Below, in pieces: positions 24,433 to 35,337 of a stretch of DNA of 64,000 nucleotides. Source of the DNA: Actinomycetes bacterium (GTDB lineage: Bacteria; Actinomycetota; Actinomycetes; Mycobacteriales; Mycobacteriaceae); NCBI GenBank assembly GCA_023461275.1, contig JAEYMI010000020.1, positions 1 to 64,000 of the forward strand, given 5' to 3'. A model generated the notes under the pieces. That model was not told where the DNA came from. It saw nothing but the letters and a program-made list of their open reading frames with translations, and made no database searches. Each line of letters begins with the position of its first letter. Within the stretch, counting starts at the first letter, position 1. The position numbers were made by a program, and so were the translations under genes.

Positions 24433-24915
24433 ATGAACGGAGGCCAGATGAGTACCGAGAACCTGATGGCGCGGGCGTTGGCCGCGCTCGACGAGATCGA
24501 CGGCCCGCTGTCGGTGGAGGTCATCCACGAACTGGTGGCCATCCCCGATTTCGCCGACCCGTTGACCATCGCCGAAGCCGCCGACGCGCTGGGCGTCTCC
24601 GCACACACCCTGCGGTACTATGAGCGCATCGGCTTGGTGGCCGTTGATCGTGACGGTGCAGGCAACCGCATGTACGACGCTGCCGCCATGCGTCGACTGG
24701 TCTTCATCTCCCGAATGCGACTGTCCAGCATGGCTATCCGCGATCTGCAGCACTACGTCGAACTCGTCGACGAGGGTGACGACACCGTCGGTGAACGCCT
24801 CGAGATGCTGCTGGAACACCGCGACACCGTCAAACGTCAAATCGCCGAGCTGACACTGTCTCTGGCTGCCATGGAATACAAGATCGCCACCTACGGAGGG
24901 CACACGCAACCATGA
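24433..24915 (+). CDS. MerR-family transcriptional regulator
   Basis: A 160-residue regulator. An unusual N-terminal extension of about 40 residues precedes the winged HTH (LTIAEAADALGVSAHTLRYYERIGL, written here as its start LTIAEAADALGVSAHT then L-R-Y-Y-E-R). The R-L-V-F-I-S-R-M-R and long dimerisation helix follow. No cysteine cluster for metal binding is seen, so it resembles aldehyde- or electrophile-responsive members. It overlaps the aldo/keto reductase gene by ATGA (24912-24915) and sits behind a MerR-type promoter. It therefore very likely activates its own operon when carbonyl stress rises. Effector inferred. Confidence 0.85.
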   Translation: MNGGQMSTENLMARALAALDEIDGPLSVEVIHELVAIPDFADPLTIAEAADALGVSAHTLRYYERIGLVAVDRDGAGNRMYDAAAMRRLVFISRMRLSSMAIRDLQHYVELVDEGDDTVGERLEMLLEHRDTVKRQIAELTLSLAAMEYKIATYGGHTQP

Positions 24916-25901
24916 CCACACCGACACCCAACACTATTGCCCGTCGTCGAATCGGCGAACTCGAGGTATCCGCACTCGGATTGGGCTGCATGGGAATGAG
25001 TTTCGCCTACGGCACCCCCGACGACGATGAGGCGATCGCGACCCTGAACCACGCCCTCGACATCGGCGTGAACTTTCTCGACACCGCCGACATGTACGGC
25101 AGCGGCGCCAACGAGCGTCTGCTGTCGCGGGTGCTGGCCGATCGTCGGGACGAGGTGGTGCTGGCCACCAAGTTCGGCATCGTCGTCGACCCGGACACCG
25201 GCATGCCTAACGGAAAGACCTGCGGAACACCAGAATACGTGCGTGAGGCTATCGACGGTTCACTGCAGCGACTCGGCGTCGACGTCGTCGACCTCTACTA
25301 CCTGCACCGCCTCGATCAGTCGGTGCCGATCGAGGAGACCGTGGGGGCGATGGCCGAACTCATCACCGCCGGGAAGGTGCGGACGCTGGGACTATCGGAG
25401 GTATCGGCGGAGAACCTTCGTCGTGCTGCCGCGGTACATCCGATTGCCGCCCTGCAGTCCGAGTGGTCCATCTTCAGCCGGGACATCGAGACCGATCTGG
25501 TGGGCACGGCACGGGAGGTCGGGACCACGCTGGTGCCGTACAGCCCACTCGGACGCGGGCTGCTGACCGGCTCAGCCGCGGCGGCGCAGCCCGGTGCAGG
25601 CGACTTCCGGTCCGGTCTGCCGCGCTGGCAGGGCGACAACCTGGCCGCGAACCTCACCCTCGTCGACGAGGTGCGGGCTGTCGCCGGAGAGGTCGGCGCG
25701 ACCGCTGGTCAGGTGGCACTCGCGTGGTTGCTCGCACAGGGCGACGACGTCGTGCCGATCCCCGGGACCAAGCGTCGGCGCTACCTCGACGAGAACGTCG
25801 GAGCGCTCACCGTCGAGTTGTCCGCCGAGCAGCTCGAGCGGTTGTCGCAGCTCACCGCCGTCGGCGACCGCTATCCCGACATGAGCTGGGTCAACCGCTG
25901 A
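24912..25901 (+). CDS. Aldo/keto reductase
   Basis: A 329-residue TIM-barrel NADPH oxidoreductase of the AKR13/YakC type. It starts R-R-I-G-E-L-E-V-S-A-L-G-L-G-C-M-G-M and keeps the catalytic tetrad regions: LDTADMYG (Asp, Tyr), VLATKFGI (Lys) and Y-L-H-R-L (His). The NADPH-binding V-P-I-P-G-T-K-R-R is near the C-terminus. It reduces aldehydes and ketones to alcohols. It is co-translated with the MerR regulator by a 4-bp overlap, which suggests it detoxifies the compound that the regulator senses. Confidence 0.88.
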   Translation: MTTPTPNTIARRRIGELEVSALGLGCMGMSFAYGTPDDDEAIATLNHALDIGVNFLDTADMYGSGANERLLSRVLADRRDEVVLATKFGIVVDPDTGMPNGKTCGTPEYVREAIDGSLQRLGVDVVDLYYLHRLDQSVPIEETVGAMAELITAGKVRTLGLSEVSAENLRRAAAVHPIAALQSEWSIFSRDIETDLVGTAREVGTTLVPYSPLGRGLLTGSAAAAQPGAGDFRSGLPRWQGDNLAANLTLVDEVRAVAGEVGATAGQVALAWLLAQGDDVVPIPGTKRRRYLDENVGALTVELSAEQLERLSQLTAVGDRYPDMSWVNR

Positions 25902-25965
25902 CGCTCTTGTAACGGGTGTGTGCAACGCCCACAGGGCGCACCGTCGCGTCGGTAGCATCGGCTGG

Positions 25966-26646
25966 GTGGACCAGGTGCTCAGCTTTGCCAGCCAATATTG
26001 GTGGCTGGTGTTTCCGATCGGCGGTGTCGCCGGCGGCTGGTTGTCGCGCTGGGGCCGGTACAACGAGAAGCGGCGCAAGGACAAGATCGAGCTCGCGAAG
26101 ATCAAGGCGAATGCCAAGACCGAGCAACTGCGGATCACCCAGACGAGTAAGTCGCAGATCGCGAAGGTGCTGGCCAAGCACGACGCTCTCAACCAGCGCT
26201 GGTTCGACTACGAGGTCGACCTCGCGACCCTGATCGACTATCCGATGATGACCGACCTGCGGGAACCGCTGACGCTGGCCTTCCACAAGGCCAAGGTGCG
26301 TGCCGACGACGACCGACCCGACGACACCGACGAACTCATTGACCCGGCCCGCTTCGCCGAGTACCGCGACGCCGTCACCGACTACGCGACCGCCTTCGAC
26401 GCCGCCGAGCGTGAGGCCCGTCGTCGGAAACGGGGCGACTTCTCACCGGTGGAGCGGGAGCGTCTGGAACGGGCCCGACGCCTGGTCGCGATCGCGGCCG
26501 ACGACGGCGCCACCCCCGCCGAACGCCAGGCCGCCTACCGCAAGGCCCGCGCCGAACTCGACGGGCTCATCGTCGTACCCGACGTCGCCGTCGCACAGCT
26601 GGAACAGAAGATTGCCGGCGCGCTGGAGCCCGGTTCGGGGGCTTAG
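25966..26646 (+). CDS. Membrane-anchored coiled-coil-like protein of unknown function
   Basis: GTG 25966 (M-D-Q-V-L-S-F) opens a 226-residue protein. An upstream in-frame start at 25918 would add 16 residues of no clear character. One transmembrane helix lies at about residues 9-27 (W-W-L-V-F-P-I-G-G-V-A-G-G-W-L). A highly charged Lys/Glu/Arg-rich helical region with coiled-coil character follows (residues 30-75), and then an acidic and basic helical domain (R-R-K-R-G-D-F, E-R-E-R-L-E-R-A-R-R). Probably anchored to the membrane facing the cytoplasm. I do not recognise it. A large palindrome follows its stop. Confidence 0.65.
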   Translation: MDQVLSFASQYWWLVFPIGGVAGGWLSRWGRYNEKRRKDKIELAKIKANAKTEQLRITQTSKSQIAKVLAKHDALNQRWFDYEVDLATLIDYPMMTDLREPLTLAFHKAKVRADDDRPDDTDELIDPARFAEYRDAVTDYATAFDAAEREARRRKRGDFSPVERERLERARRLVAIAADDGATPAERQAAYRKARAELDGLIVVPDVAVAQLEQKIAGALEPGSGA

Positions 26647-26659
26647 GAGTTTACGAAAA

Positions 26660-26731
26660 TGCGTTCGCTACGAGAATGGTCGTTCGCGAATGATGCATCA
26701 ATCGCGAACCACCACTCTCGTAGCGAACGCA
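26660..26731. repeat. 72-bp near-perfect palindrome, left of the AbiEi/DUF559 gene
   Basis: Outer arms TGCGTTCGCTACGAGA (26660-26675) and its exact complement (26716-26731) enclose a second pair of 15-nt arms with 12 of 15 matches. The centre TGATGCATCA is itself a perfect palindrome. It lies between converging genes and could fold into one long hairpin, so it may also terminate both. A shortened copy follows at 27738. Confidence 0.8.
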
Positions 26732-26740
26732 GATTCAGGT

Positions 26741-27709
26741 TCAGGCGTCGATGATGTTGAGCTTGACCATCCAACGGCGCAGAACCGGCACCATTTGGTT
26801 GCGGACGAGATCGATCCAGATGAAGCGCACGACCATGATGCCGAGGCTGCGCAGTTTGTCTTCTCTGCGCTTCTCTCGTTTCATCGCATCCAGCGGCGTC
26901 TCGCCGTCGCGTAGATGGCGCGCATACTTGACCATCCCGTCGAACTCGGCCACTAGGACGGCGTCCCAGTCGTAGTCGGTCTTCGCGACGAACGCGCCGT
27001 TCTCGTCGAAGAACTTGTGCTGGAGTCGTGGAATGGGCAGCCCGGCGCAGATCATCTGCGCCCGTCCCCATGCTTCGGCGGCGTTCGCCGACAACGGGTT
27101 CGCGTGGTCCAAAGCTGCTCGAGCCGTGGCAATTCCATGGCGTGGCTTCTTCAGGAGCAGTTCGATGACATCGCGGTCTGCGCGGTGTGCCAGAGCCGAG
27201 TCGAAGACAGCCAGAGCGTGAGCGAAGCTGCCGGCGCAGGCGATATCAACCGCTGTGCGTTCAATCGAGGTCATCGTGACGCCGTCACGTTCGACGAGGT
27301 GCTTATCGTCGATGATTCCGGGATGGAGGAAGCGGTGCTTCTCCCGACGGCCACCGGTCTTCCGCCCGGTCGAAAGGTGGACTCGGTCCAGGTCCGGCTC
27401 GAGCATGGAGAGGTTGTGGAAGACGCCGGCTGATTCATGGCTCAGCGGAGCACCTTTGAACGTCGCATCGACATCGACGGCGGCCCAGACGCGGAGCTTG
27501 TGCAGGTCTTCGGGCTTCTCGGGTACATCTGTCGACGGGAGCCAGACGCCCGGCCAGACCGGTGTGACCGTTTTGTCGGCGACCGCCTTGCGGAGGTGGT
27601 TGTCGGTCTGGCCCAGGTTGAGGACCTCGCGTCGGAGGATCAATCCGTGGTGGTTGGTGTGAAAAGTCATCATGCAGATCAGACGTCGGGAAGTGCCGAA
27701 CGGATCCAT
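26741..27709 (-). CDS. AbiEi-type wHTH / DUF559-like (PD-(D/E)xK fold) protein
   Basis: A 322-residue protein. The first 60 or so residues match the AbiEi antitoxin-type N-terminal domain (G-L-I-L-R-R-E-V-L-N-L-G, then V-W-P-G-V-W-L-P). The C-terminal 110 residues match the Vsr/DUF559 nuclease-like fold: TDYDWDAVLVAEFDGMVKYA followed by K-R-E-K-R-R-E-D-K-L-R-S-L-G-I-M-V-V-R-F. The acid pair D...E-F-D remains. Relatives are very common in mycolata and are of unknown role. No toxin gene (AbiEii) is beside it. ATG 27709 has a GGAAG site; ATG 27670 is an alternative. It is bracketed by two copies of a palindrome. Confidence 0.68.
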   Translation of the reverse strand: MDPFGTSRRLICMMTFHTNHHGLILRREVLNLGQTDNHLRKAVADKTVTPVWPGVWLPSTDVPEKPEDLHKLRVWAAVDVDATFKGAPLSHESAGVFHNLSMLEPDLDRVHLSTGRKTGGRREKHRFLHPGIIDDKHLVERDGVTMTSIERTAVDIACAGSFAHALAVFDSALAHRADRDVIELLLKKPRHGIATARAALDHANPLSANAAEAWGRAQMICAGLPIPRLQHKFFDENGAFVAKTDYDWDAVLVAEFDGMVKYARHLRDGETPLDAMKREKRREDKLRSLGIMVVRFIWIDLVRNQMVPVLRRWMVKLNIIDA

Positions 27710-27737
27710 CGACTTCCGGTCGCGCGTCCGCGTGCGA

Positions 27738-27793
27738 TGTGTTCGTTCGCTACAGATGCATCAATCGCGAACGACGACTTTGCGAGCGAACGC
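27738..27793. repeat. Shortened second copy of the palindrome, right of the AbiEi/DUF559 gene
   Basis: Shares GATGCATCAATCGCGAAC and GAGCGAACGCAG with the 26660 element in the same orientation, but lacks about 15-20 bp of the left inner arm. It lies between the AbiEi/DUF559 start and the end of the ABC transporter gene (27808), so each side of the gene carries one copy. Confidence 0.7.
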
Positions 27794-27807
27794 AGTTTTG
27801 GCGGGGC

Positions 27808-29735
<1,928 letters not shown>

Positions 29736-29739
<4 letters not shown>

Positions 29740-31469
29740 GACGCGTCCTGTGCGGATAGCTGCGATTCGACGATCTCGGCGAACGTCGGGCACGTTGCCA
29801 GCAACTCGTCGTGAGTGCCGATGCCGACGATCTGCCCCTTGTCGAGCACCACGATCTGATCAGCGTCGACCACCGTCGAAATGCGTTGGGCCACCACGAT
29901 CACCGCGGCGTCGCGGGTGGCCGGACGCAACGCGGCGCGCAGCCGGGCGTCGGTGGTGAGGTCGAGCGCGGAGAACGAGTCGTCGAAGAGGTAGATCGAC
30001 GGCTTACGGATCAGCGCGCGGGCGATCGCGAGGCGTTGTCGTTGTCCACCGGACACCGTGGTGCCGCCCTGGGCGATGGCCGTGTCGAGACCGTCGGGCA
30101 TGGCCGCGACGAACTCCTCGGCCTGCGCGATTCGCAGCGCCTCCCAGATCTCGTCGTCGGTGGCGTCGGCTTTGCCGACCCGCATGTTGGTGGCGACGGT
30201 GCCGGAGAACAGGTACGGCTTCTGCGGCACCAGCCCGATCACCGACCGCAGCACGTCGGGATCGAGTTCGCGGACGTCGATGCCGCCCACCGACACCGCG
30301 CCGCCGGTGGTGTCGACCAGCCGCGGAATCAGCGACAGCAGCGTCGTCTTACCCGAACCGGTTGATCCGACGATGGCCGTGGTGGTGCCCGGCTCGGTGC
30401 GAAAACTGATGTGGCACAACACCGGATCGTCGGCGCCTGGGTAGCGGAACTCGGCGTCGAAGAATTCGACGATCCCCGGATGCGCACTGAAACCAAGCGG
30501 ATTATTCGACGCCACAACCGATGTCGTGGTGTCGAGGACGGCGCAGATGCGTTCGGCACAGACCGTCGCGCGCGGCGCCATGATCGCCAGGAACGACGCC
30601 ATCATCACCGACATCATGATCTGCATGATGTAGCTGAGCATCGCGGTCATCGCGCCGACCTCCAGGCTGCCGTCGGACACCGCGTGCCCGCCGAACCAGA
30701 TGATCGCGACGATGGTCAGGTTGGTGATCAGCATGACCGCCGGGAAGGTCAGTGCCATCATCTTGCCGACGCGCAGTGAGGCGGCGGCGAGGTCGTCGTT
30801 GGCGACGGAGAACCGTGCCATCTCGTGACGTTCCCGCACGAAGGCGCGCACCACCCGGATACCGGTGATCTGCTCTCGCAGGATGCGGTTGACGCTGTCG
30901 ATGCGGGTCTGCATGACGCGGAAACCTGGGATCATCCGGGCGATGATCAATGCCATCGTGATGCCGAGCACCGGAACCGCGACGACGATCAGCCACGACA
31001 ATCCGGGCGCCACGTAGATGCCCATCGCGATACCGCCGATGCACATGATGGGCGCCATCACGAGGATCGAGATGCTCATGACGCACAGCACCTGCACCTG
31101 CTGCACGTCGTTGGTGGTGCGGGTGATCAGCGACGGCGCACCGAACTGCCCGACCTCCCGCGCGGAGAAACCGTTGACCCGATGCAGCAGGTCATGGCGC
31201 ATGTCGCGGCCGGCGCCGAGTGCGGCGCGGGCCCCGTAGTAGCCGGCGACGATCGAGCAGATCACCTGCACGACCGACACCAGCAGCATCCAGCCGCCGA
31301 CCTTGATGATGTAACCGGTGTTGCCGCGGGCGACGCCGTTGTCGATGATGTCGGCGTTCAGGGTCGGCAGAAAGAGCATCGCGGCGGTTGCCGCGAGCTG
31401 CAGAATGACCACCGTCACGACCTGGTACCGGTATCGCAACGCGTACGTCCGGATCAGCCGGATCAGCAT
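29736..31469 (-). CDS. ABC exporter half-transporter, degenerate ATPase site subunit
   Basis: The 577-residue partner of the downstream half-transporter. Six transmembrane helices lie within residues 15-300. The ATPase domain has Walker A GSTGSGKTT and a normal signature V-S-G-G-Q-R-Q, but Walker B is followed by aspartate (L-F-D-D-S-F-S) where catalytic glutamate is expected, and Q-R-I-S-T replaces the H-loop histidine. So the composite site using these residues should be non-hydrolytic, as in known heterodimeric exporters. It is the first gene of the pair and overlaps the second by 4 bp. Confidence 0.85.
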
Positions 31470-31541
31470 GGGACGCTCACCGAATCGACGCTACCAAGCA
31501 GCAGCGACGTCGCGCGACGCGATATCTGGCCAGGCGACGGG

Positions 31542-32348
31542 TCAGCTCGCGGGTCCGGTGAGAGCGACGGCCGCCTCGCCGGTGTAGGTGAGGTAGGTGA
31601 ACGACTCCTGGAAGTAGAGGTTCACCGAGTCGGCGTCGTGCGAGTCGTAGCCGATTGACACGTCCTGACCGATCGTCAGCTCGAAGTCACCGCCGCGGGT
31701 GGACAGCACGAACGCGCCGGAAATCGCTGGCGCCCAGACGATTTCGCCGTCAATGAGTCGCTGGATGTGCTGGCGGATGGGGTAGCCGTGGTTCGACGTC
31801 TCGTTGACCAGGTTGTAGACGTCGGCCGACAGTGCGATCGAGTACGGACCGTCGACCGAGGCCAGCTTCAGCGTCGACAACGCCTGGCTGATCGCTTCGG
31901 GGTAGTCGCGGACGTCGTCGGGTAGTGCGATCGGTTTGGCGGAGGTCTTCTCGCGGATGCCAGAAATGCCGGCCGCGGCGTAGCCCTCGAAGATGGCGCG
32001 GTCCTCGGCGAGCGCGAGCTGGCGGGCGGCGTCGACCACCGGATCCCAGTCGGAATCCTCGGCACCACGGTCGACGTCGTCGATGGCCTCCCGGGTGACG
32101 GTGAACGGCACCTTCAGCTCTACCAGCGCCTGCGTGTGGCGGGTGAAGGCGGTGATGCCGTCGGCGGGGGAGTCGATCTTGGAGCGATGCCCCAGGGTCA
32201 CCGACGACGCCTCCAAACCGAGGGGGCCTTTCACGTCGACGAGCCGCCGGCCGGCGATGTTGCGCTTGAACGACCGCGTCGCCTCTTCCTCGATGGCCTC
32301 CCATGCGTTCGCCGAGATCGGCGCGAGCTCGCGATGCAGGTTGTTCAT
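31542..32348 (-). CDS. Encapsulin nanocompartment shell protein (family 1)
   Basis: A 268-residue HK97-fold shell protein starting MNNLHRELAPISANAWEAIE, with K-R-N-I-A-G-R-R-L-V-D-V-K-G-P-L-G and the C-terminal F-Q-E-S-F-T-Y-L-T-Y of classical encapsulins. Many copies assemble into a protein cage in the cytoplasm (60 subunits in the simplest class). The start has AGGAG at the right spacing. It lies 62 bp downstream of the DyP peroxidase gene, whose C-terminus bears an encapsulin targeting peptide, so shell and cargo come from one transcript. The mycobacterial counterpart is the Cfp29 protein. Confidence 0.93.
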   Translation of the reverse strand: MNNLHRELAPISANAWEAIEEEATRSFKRNIAGRRLVDVKGPLGLEASSVTLGHRSKIDSPADGITAFTRHTQALVELKVPFTVTREAIDDVDRGAEDSDWDPVVDAARQLALAEDRAIFEGYAAAGISGIREKTSAKPIALPDDVRDYPEAISQALSTLKLASVDGPYSIALSADVYNLVNETSNHGYPIRQHIQRLIDGEIVWAPAISGAFVLSTRGGDFELTIGQDVSIGYDSHDADSVNLYFQESFTYLTYTGEAAVALTGPAS

Positions 32349-32410
32349 GGCTACTCCTGGTGTCGGGGGTCGGTCTGTTCTTGTTGGCGGGGCGGTTCAG
32401 CGATGGGGGA

Positions 32411-33472
32411 TCAGCGCAGTGAGCCGATGCCCAGCGACCCGTCGGCCGGACGGGTTTTCGCTGGTGGGGGCGGTGGCGTGGGGGTTGTCGAATCGACGAC
32501 GGGTGCGGGGGCGTCGTCGTCGGATTCGGCAGCCGACGTGGTGGGCGAGTCGGGCAGGTCGTCGAAGAAGTCGGTGGTGGGGGTGAAGAACTGCGAACCG
32601 GTGACCGCGGTGGTGAAGTCCAGGAGGCGGTCGTAGTTGCCGGGTGGGTCGCCGATGAACATCTTGCGCAGCATCTCTTCGGTGACGTCGGGGCCGGCGG
32701 AGTAGGCGATGTAGAAGGTGCCCGACTCGCCGCGCCCGGACACCTCGCCGTAGGGCATGTTGTCGCGGACGACATCGATCTGTTCGCCGTTGGCGTCATC
32801 GACGACGTTCAGCGCGATATGCGAATTGGCGGGTTTCACGTCGTCGGACATCTCGACGTTATCGAGCTTGGTGCGACCGATGGCGGCTTCCTGATCGGCG
32901 ACGGTGAGGCCGTTCCAGGCGGTGAAGTCGGTGACGTAGCGCTGAATGGCGACATAGCTGCCACCGGCGAAGGCCGGGTCCTCATCGCCGACGGTGATGG
33001 CGTCGATCGCGGCCTGGCCGACCGGGTTCTCGGTGCCGTCGACGAATCCGATGAGGTCACGAAGGTCGAAGTAACGGAAGCCATGCACTTCGTCGACGAC
33101 GGTGACCGCGCCGTCGAGCTCGGCCATCAGCAGCCGGCCCAGCTCGTAGCAGAGGTCCATCGCGTCGGCCTTGAGGTGCAGGAGCAGGTCACCGGGTGTG
33201 ACGGGTGCGGTGTGGACCTCGCCGACGTACTCGACGAAGGGGCGCAGCGACTTCGGTCGCGGTCCGCTGAACAGGCGATCCCAGGCGTCGGAGCCGATCG
33301 ACACGATGCCCGCGAGTGCCGCTTCTGGCGCGCGTGAGGAAACCGAGTTGATGCGTGATCCGAGGTCGCCGAACATATCGCGCACCGCGTCCTCGCCACC
33401 GTCGTTGATGGTGAGGACCAGGAACAGCGCATGCTTGGTCTTGCGCGTCAGGATGGTTTGCGGCACCGGCAC
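32411..33472 (-). CDS. DyP-type haem peroxidase, encapsulin cargo
   Basis: A 353-residue dye-decolorising peroxidase. Key residues are seen in place: Asp145 in the GFVDGTENP motif, the proximal haem-ligand His218 (N-S-H-I-A-L-N) and distal Arg236 (V-V-R-D-N-M-P-Y-G). After the catalytic domain (about residue 300) comes an acidic, then Pro/Thr-rich linker, ending in DGSLGIGSLR, a close match to the cargo-loading peptide consensus that docks to encapsulin. It would be packed inside the shell encoded just downstream and use peroxide. An IdeR-like box lies about 60 bp upstream of the start. Confidence 0.93.
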   Translation of the reverse strand: MPVPQTILTRKTKHALFLVLTINDGGEDAVRDMFGDLGSRINSVSSRAPEAALAGIVSIGSDAWDRLFSGPRPKSLRPFVEYVGEVHTAPVTPGDLLLHLKADAMDLCYELGRLLMAELDGAVTVVDEVHGFRYFDLRDLIGFVDGTENPVGQAAIDAITVGDEDPAFAGGSYVAIQRYVTDFTAWNGLTVADQEAAIGRTKLDNVEMSDDVKPANSHIALNVVDDANGEQIDVVRDNMPYGEVSGRGESGTFYIAYSAGPDVTEEMLRKMFIGDPPGNYDRLLDFTTAVTGSQFFTPTTDFFDDLPDSPTTSAAESDDDAPAPVVDSTTPTPPPPPAKTRPADGSLGIGSLR

Positions 33473-33512
33473 AAATCCACCTTAGCCGACGAGTGCATTT
33501 GGGAGAGTCCGC

Positions 33513-33548
33513 GTTTGGCTCACGCGTGTAAAGGTGAGCCAAACCTTG
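33513..33548. promoter_or_regulatory. Perfect hairpin overlapping an IdeR/DtxR-like box upstream of DyP
   Basis: GTTTGGCTCAC (33513-33523) and GTGAGCCAAAC (33534-33544) are exact inverted copies around 10 nt. On the minus strand, CAAGGTTTGGCTCACCTTT (33530-33548) agrees with 13 of 19 bases of the iron-box consensus TTAGGTTAGGCTAACCTAA. It lies after the FAD dehydrogenase gene and before the DyP gene. It may therefore be the first gene's terminator, an iron-responsive operator for DyP-encapsulin, or both. Confidence 0.45.
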
Positions 33549-33562
33549 CCGGTGATGTGGTG

Positions 33563-35224
33563 TTAGTTGCGTGCAACGGCTCGTCCGGCAGCCCGGCCGG
33601 AGAAGATGCAGCCGCCGAGGAAGGTTCCTTCCAGCGCGTTGTAGCCGTGTACGCCACCACCACCGAAGCCGGCCACCTCGCCGGCGGCGTACAGGCCGTC
33701 GAAGGTGCTGCCGTCGGGTCGCACGACAGCGGAATCGAGGTTGGTTTCGATGCCGCCCAACGTCTTTCGCGTCAGGATATTGAGCCGGATGGCGATCAGC
33801 GGACCGTGTTCGGGATCGAGGAGGCGGTGTGGTTTGGCGACGCGCGTGATGCGATCGCCGAGGTAGCGTCGGGCATTGGCGATGGCGATCAGCTGGGCGT
33901 CCTTCGAGTAGGGGTTGTCCACCTGCGAGTCCCGGGCTGCAATCACCCGTTCCACTTGCGCCAGATCGAGTTTGGGGCCGCGCGCGATCTCGTTCATACC
34001 GGTGATCAGCTCCGGCAGGTTGTCGCGGACCACGAAATCCACGCCATGCTTGGTGAAGGCCTCGATCGGCCCCGGAATGCCTTTGGCCAGGCGGCTTTTC
34101 GCGGCGAAGCGCAGATCCTTACCGGTGATGTCCGGGTTCTGTTCGGAGCCCGAGAGGGCGAACTCCTTCTCGATGATGCTGCGGGTCAGGATGAACCACG
34201 AATAGTCGTGGCCGGTCGCCAGGATCGCCTTCATCGACGAATTGGTATCGAAGCCAGGGAAATTCGGCGCCGGCAGTCGATTGCCCAGCGCGTCGAGCCA
34301 TAGCGACGACGGCCCGGGGATGATCCGGATGGCGTGGTCGGGCCAGATCGGGTCCCAGTTGTTGATGCCTTCGGTGTAGTGCCACATACGGTCACGATTG
34401 ACCAACGACGCACCGGCGTCCTCGGTGATGCCGAGCATCCGGCCGTCGACGTGGGCAGGCACGCCGGAGATCATCGTCGCCGGGGCCGGACCCAGCCGAT
34501 CGGTCGGCCAGAACTGTCGGATGACGTCGTGGTTGTGCCCGACGCCACCGCTGGTGACGATCACCGCTTCGGCCCGGATCTCGAAGTCGCCGGTGACCAC
34601 CCGCGACGACGCCTGGCCACGCTCGACGTCGGAAGGTTCCAGGACGCTGCCCCGGACACCGACCGCGGTGTTGTTCTCGACGATGATCTCGTCGACCTGG
34701 TGCCGGAAACGGAACTCCACCAGGCCGCGCTGCTCGGCGTCGAGGACGGGTTCGGCGAAGACTCGGACCACTTCGGGACCGGTGCCCCAGGTGATGTGGA
34801 AGCGGGGTACCGAGTTGCCGTGTCCGTCGGCGAAGCCGCCGCCGCGCTCGGCCCATCCGACCACCGGTGTCACCCGAAGGCCGAGGTCATGGAGGTATTG
34901 ACGCTTCTCGCCGGCAGCGAAGTCGACGTAGGCCCGCGCCCACTGTCGGGGCCAGTAGTCCTCGTCGTCGCGGTCGAAACCGGCCGAGCCCATCCAATCC
35001 TGCAGGGCCAGTTCGGCGGAATCGTGGATGCCGAGCCGACGCTGCTCGGGCGAATCGACCAGGAACAACCCGCCGAGCGACCAGAATGCCTGCCCACCGA
35101 GGTTGGCGCGGTTCTCCTGGTCGACGACGATCACCTTGCGGCCCGCGCGCGTCAGTTCGTAGGTGGCGACGAGGCCGGCCAGACCCGCGCCGACGACCAC
35201 CGCTGCTGCCTGCTCATCGACCAC
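33563..35224 (-). CDS. FAD-binding dehydrogenase (fumarate reductase/KstD-like fold)
   Basis: A 553-residue flavoprotein with VVVGAGLAGLVATYEL at residues 9-24, a G-G-Q-A-F-W-S-L-G-G-L-F stretch, and a C-terminal YAAGEVAGFGGGGVHGYNA FAD motif. It belongs to the flavoprotein group that includes succinate dehydrogenase/fumarate reductase subunits and 3-ketosteroid dehydrogenases. The sub-group conserved in mycobacteria (annotated simply FAD-binding dehydrogenase) has no settled substrate. No steroid genes adjoin. The start codon is followed at once by the fold, and only 90 bp separate its stop from the DyP gene. Confidence 0.8.
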   Translation of the reverse strand: MVDEQAAAVVVGAGLAGLVATYELTRAGRKVIVVDQENRANLGGQAFWSLGGLFLVDSPEQRRLGIHDSAELALQDWMGSAGFDRDDEDYWPRQWARAYVDFAAGEKRQYLHDLGLRVTPVVGWAERGGGFADGHGNSVPRFHITWGTGPEVVRVFAEPVLDAEQRGLVEFRFRHQVDEIIVENNTAVGVRGSVLEPSDVERGQASSRVVTGDFEIRAEAVIVTSGGVGHNHDVIRQFWPTDRLGPAPATMISGVPAHVDGRMLGITEDAGASLVNRDRMWHYTEGINNWDPIWPDHAIRIIPGPSSLWLDALGNRLPAPNFPGFDTNSSMKAILATGHDYSWFILTRSIIEKEFALSGSEQNPDITGKDLRFAAKSRLAKGIPGPIEAFTKHGVDFVVRDNLPELITGMNEIARGPKLDLAQVERVIAARDSQVDNPYSKDAQLIAIANARRYLGDRITRVAKPHRLLDPEHGPLIAIRLNILTRKTLGGIETNLDSAVVRPDGSTFDGLYAAGEVAGFGGGGVHGYNALEGTFLGGCIFSGRAAGRAVARN

Positions 35225-35337
35225 CGCAACGTCCTTCCACCGATCTCAACCACGCGCCTCCAGGGCGGTGAGTCCAGCCTACGACGTGCCTCACTGAGTG
35301 ACTGCGACGTGGGCGGATTCAACGACGACGAGGGTCA

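Noticed and set aside
26741..27709. Complete AbiE toxin-antitoxin pair
   Set aside because: No nucleotidyltransferase toxin gene lies on either side; only the AbiEi-type domain is present.
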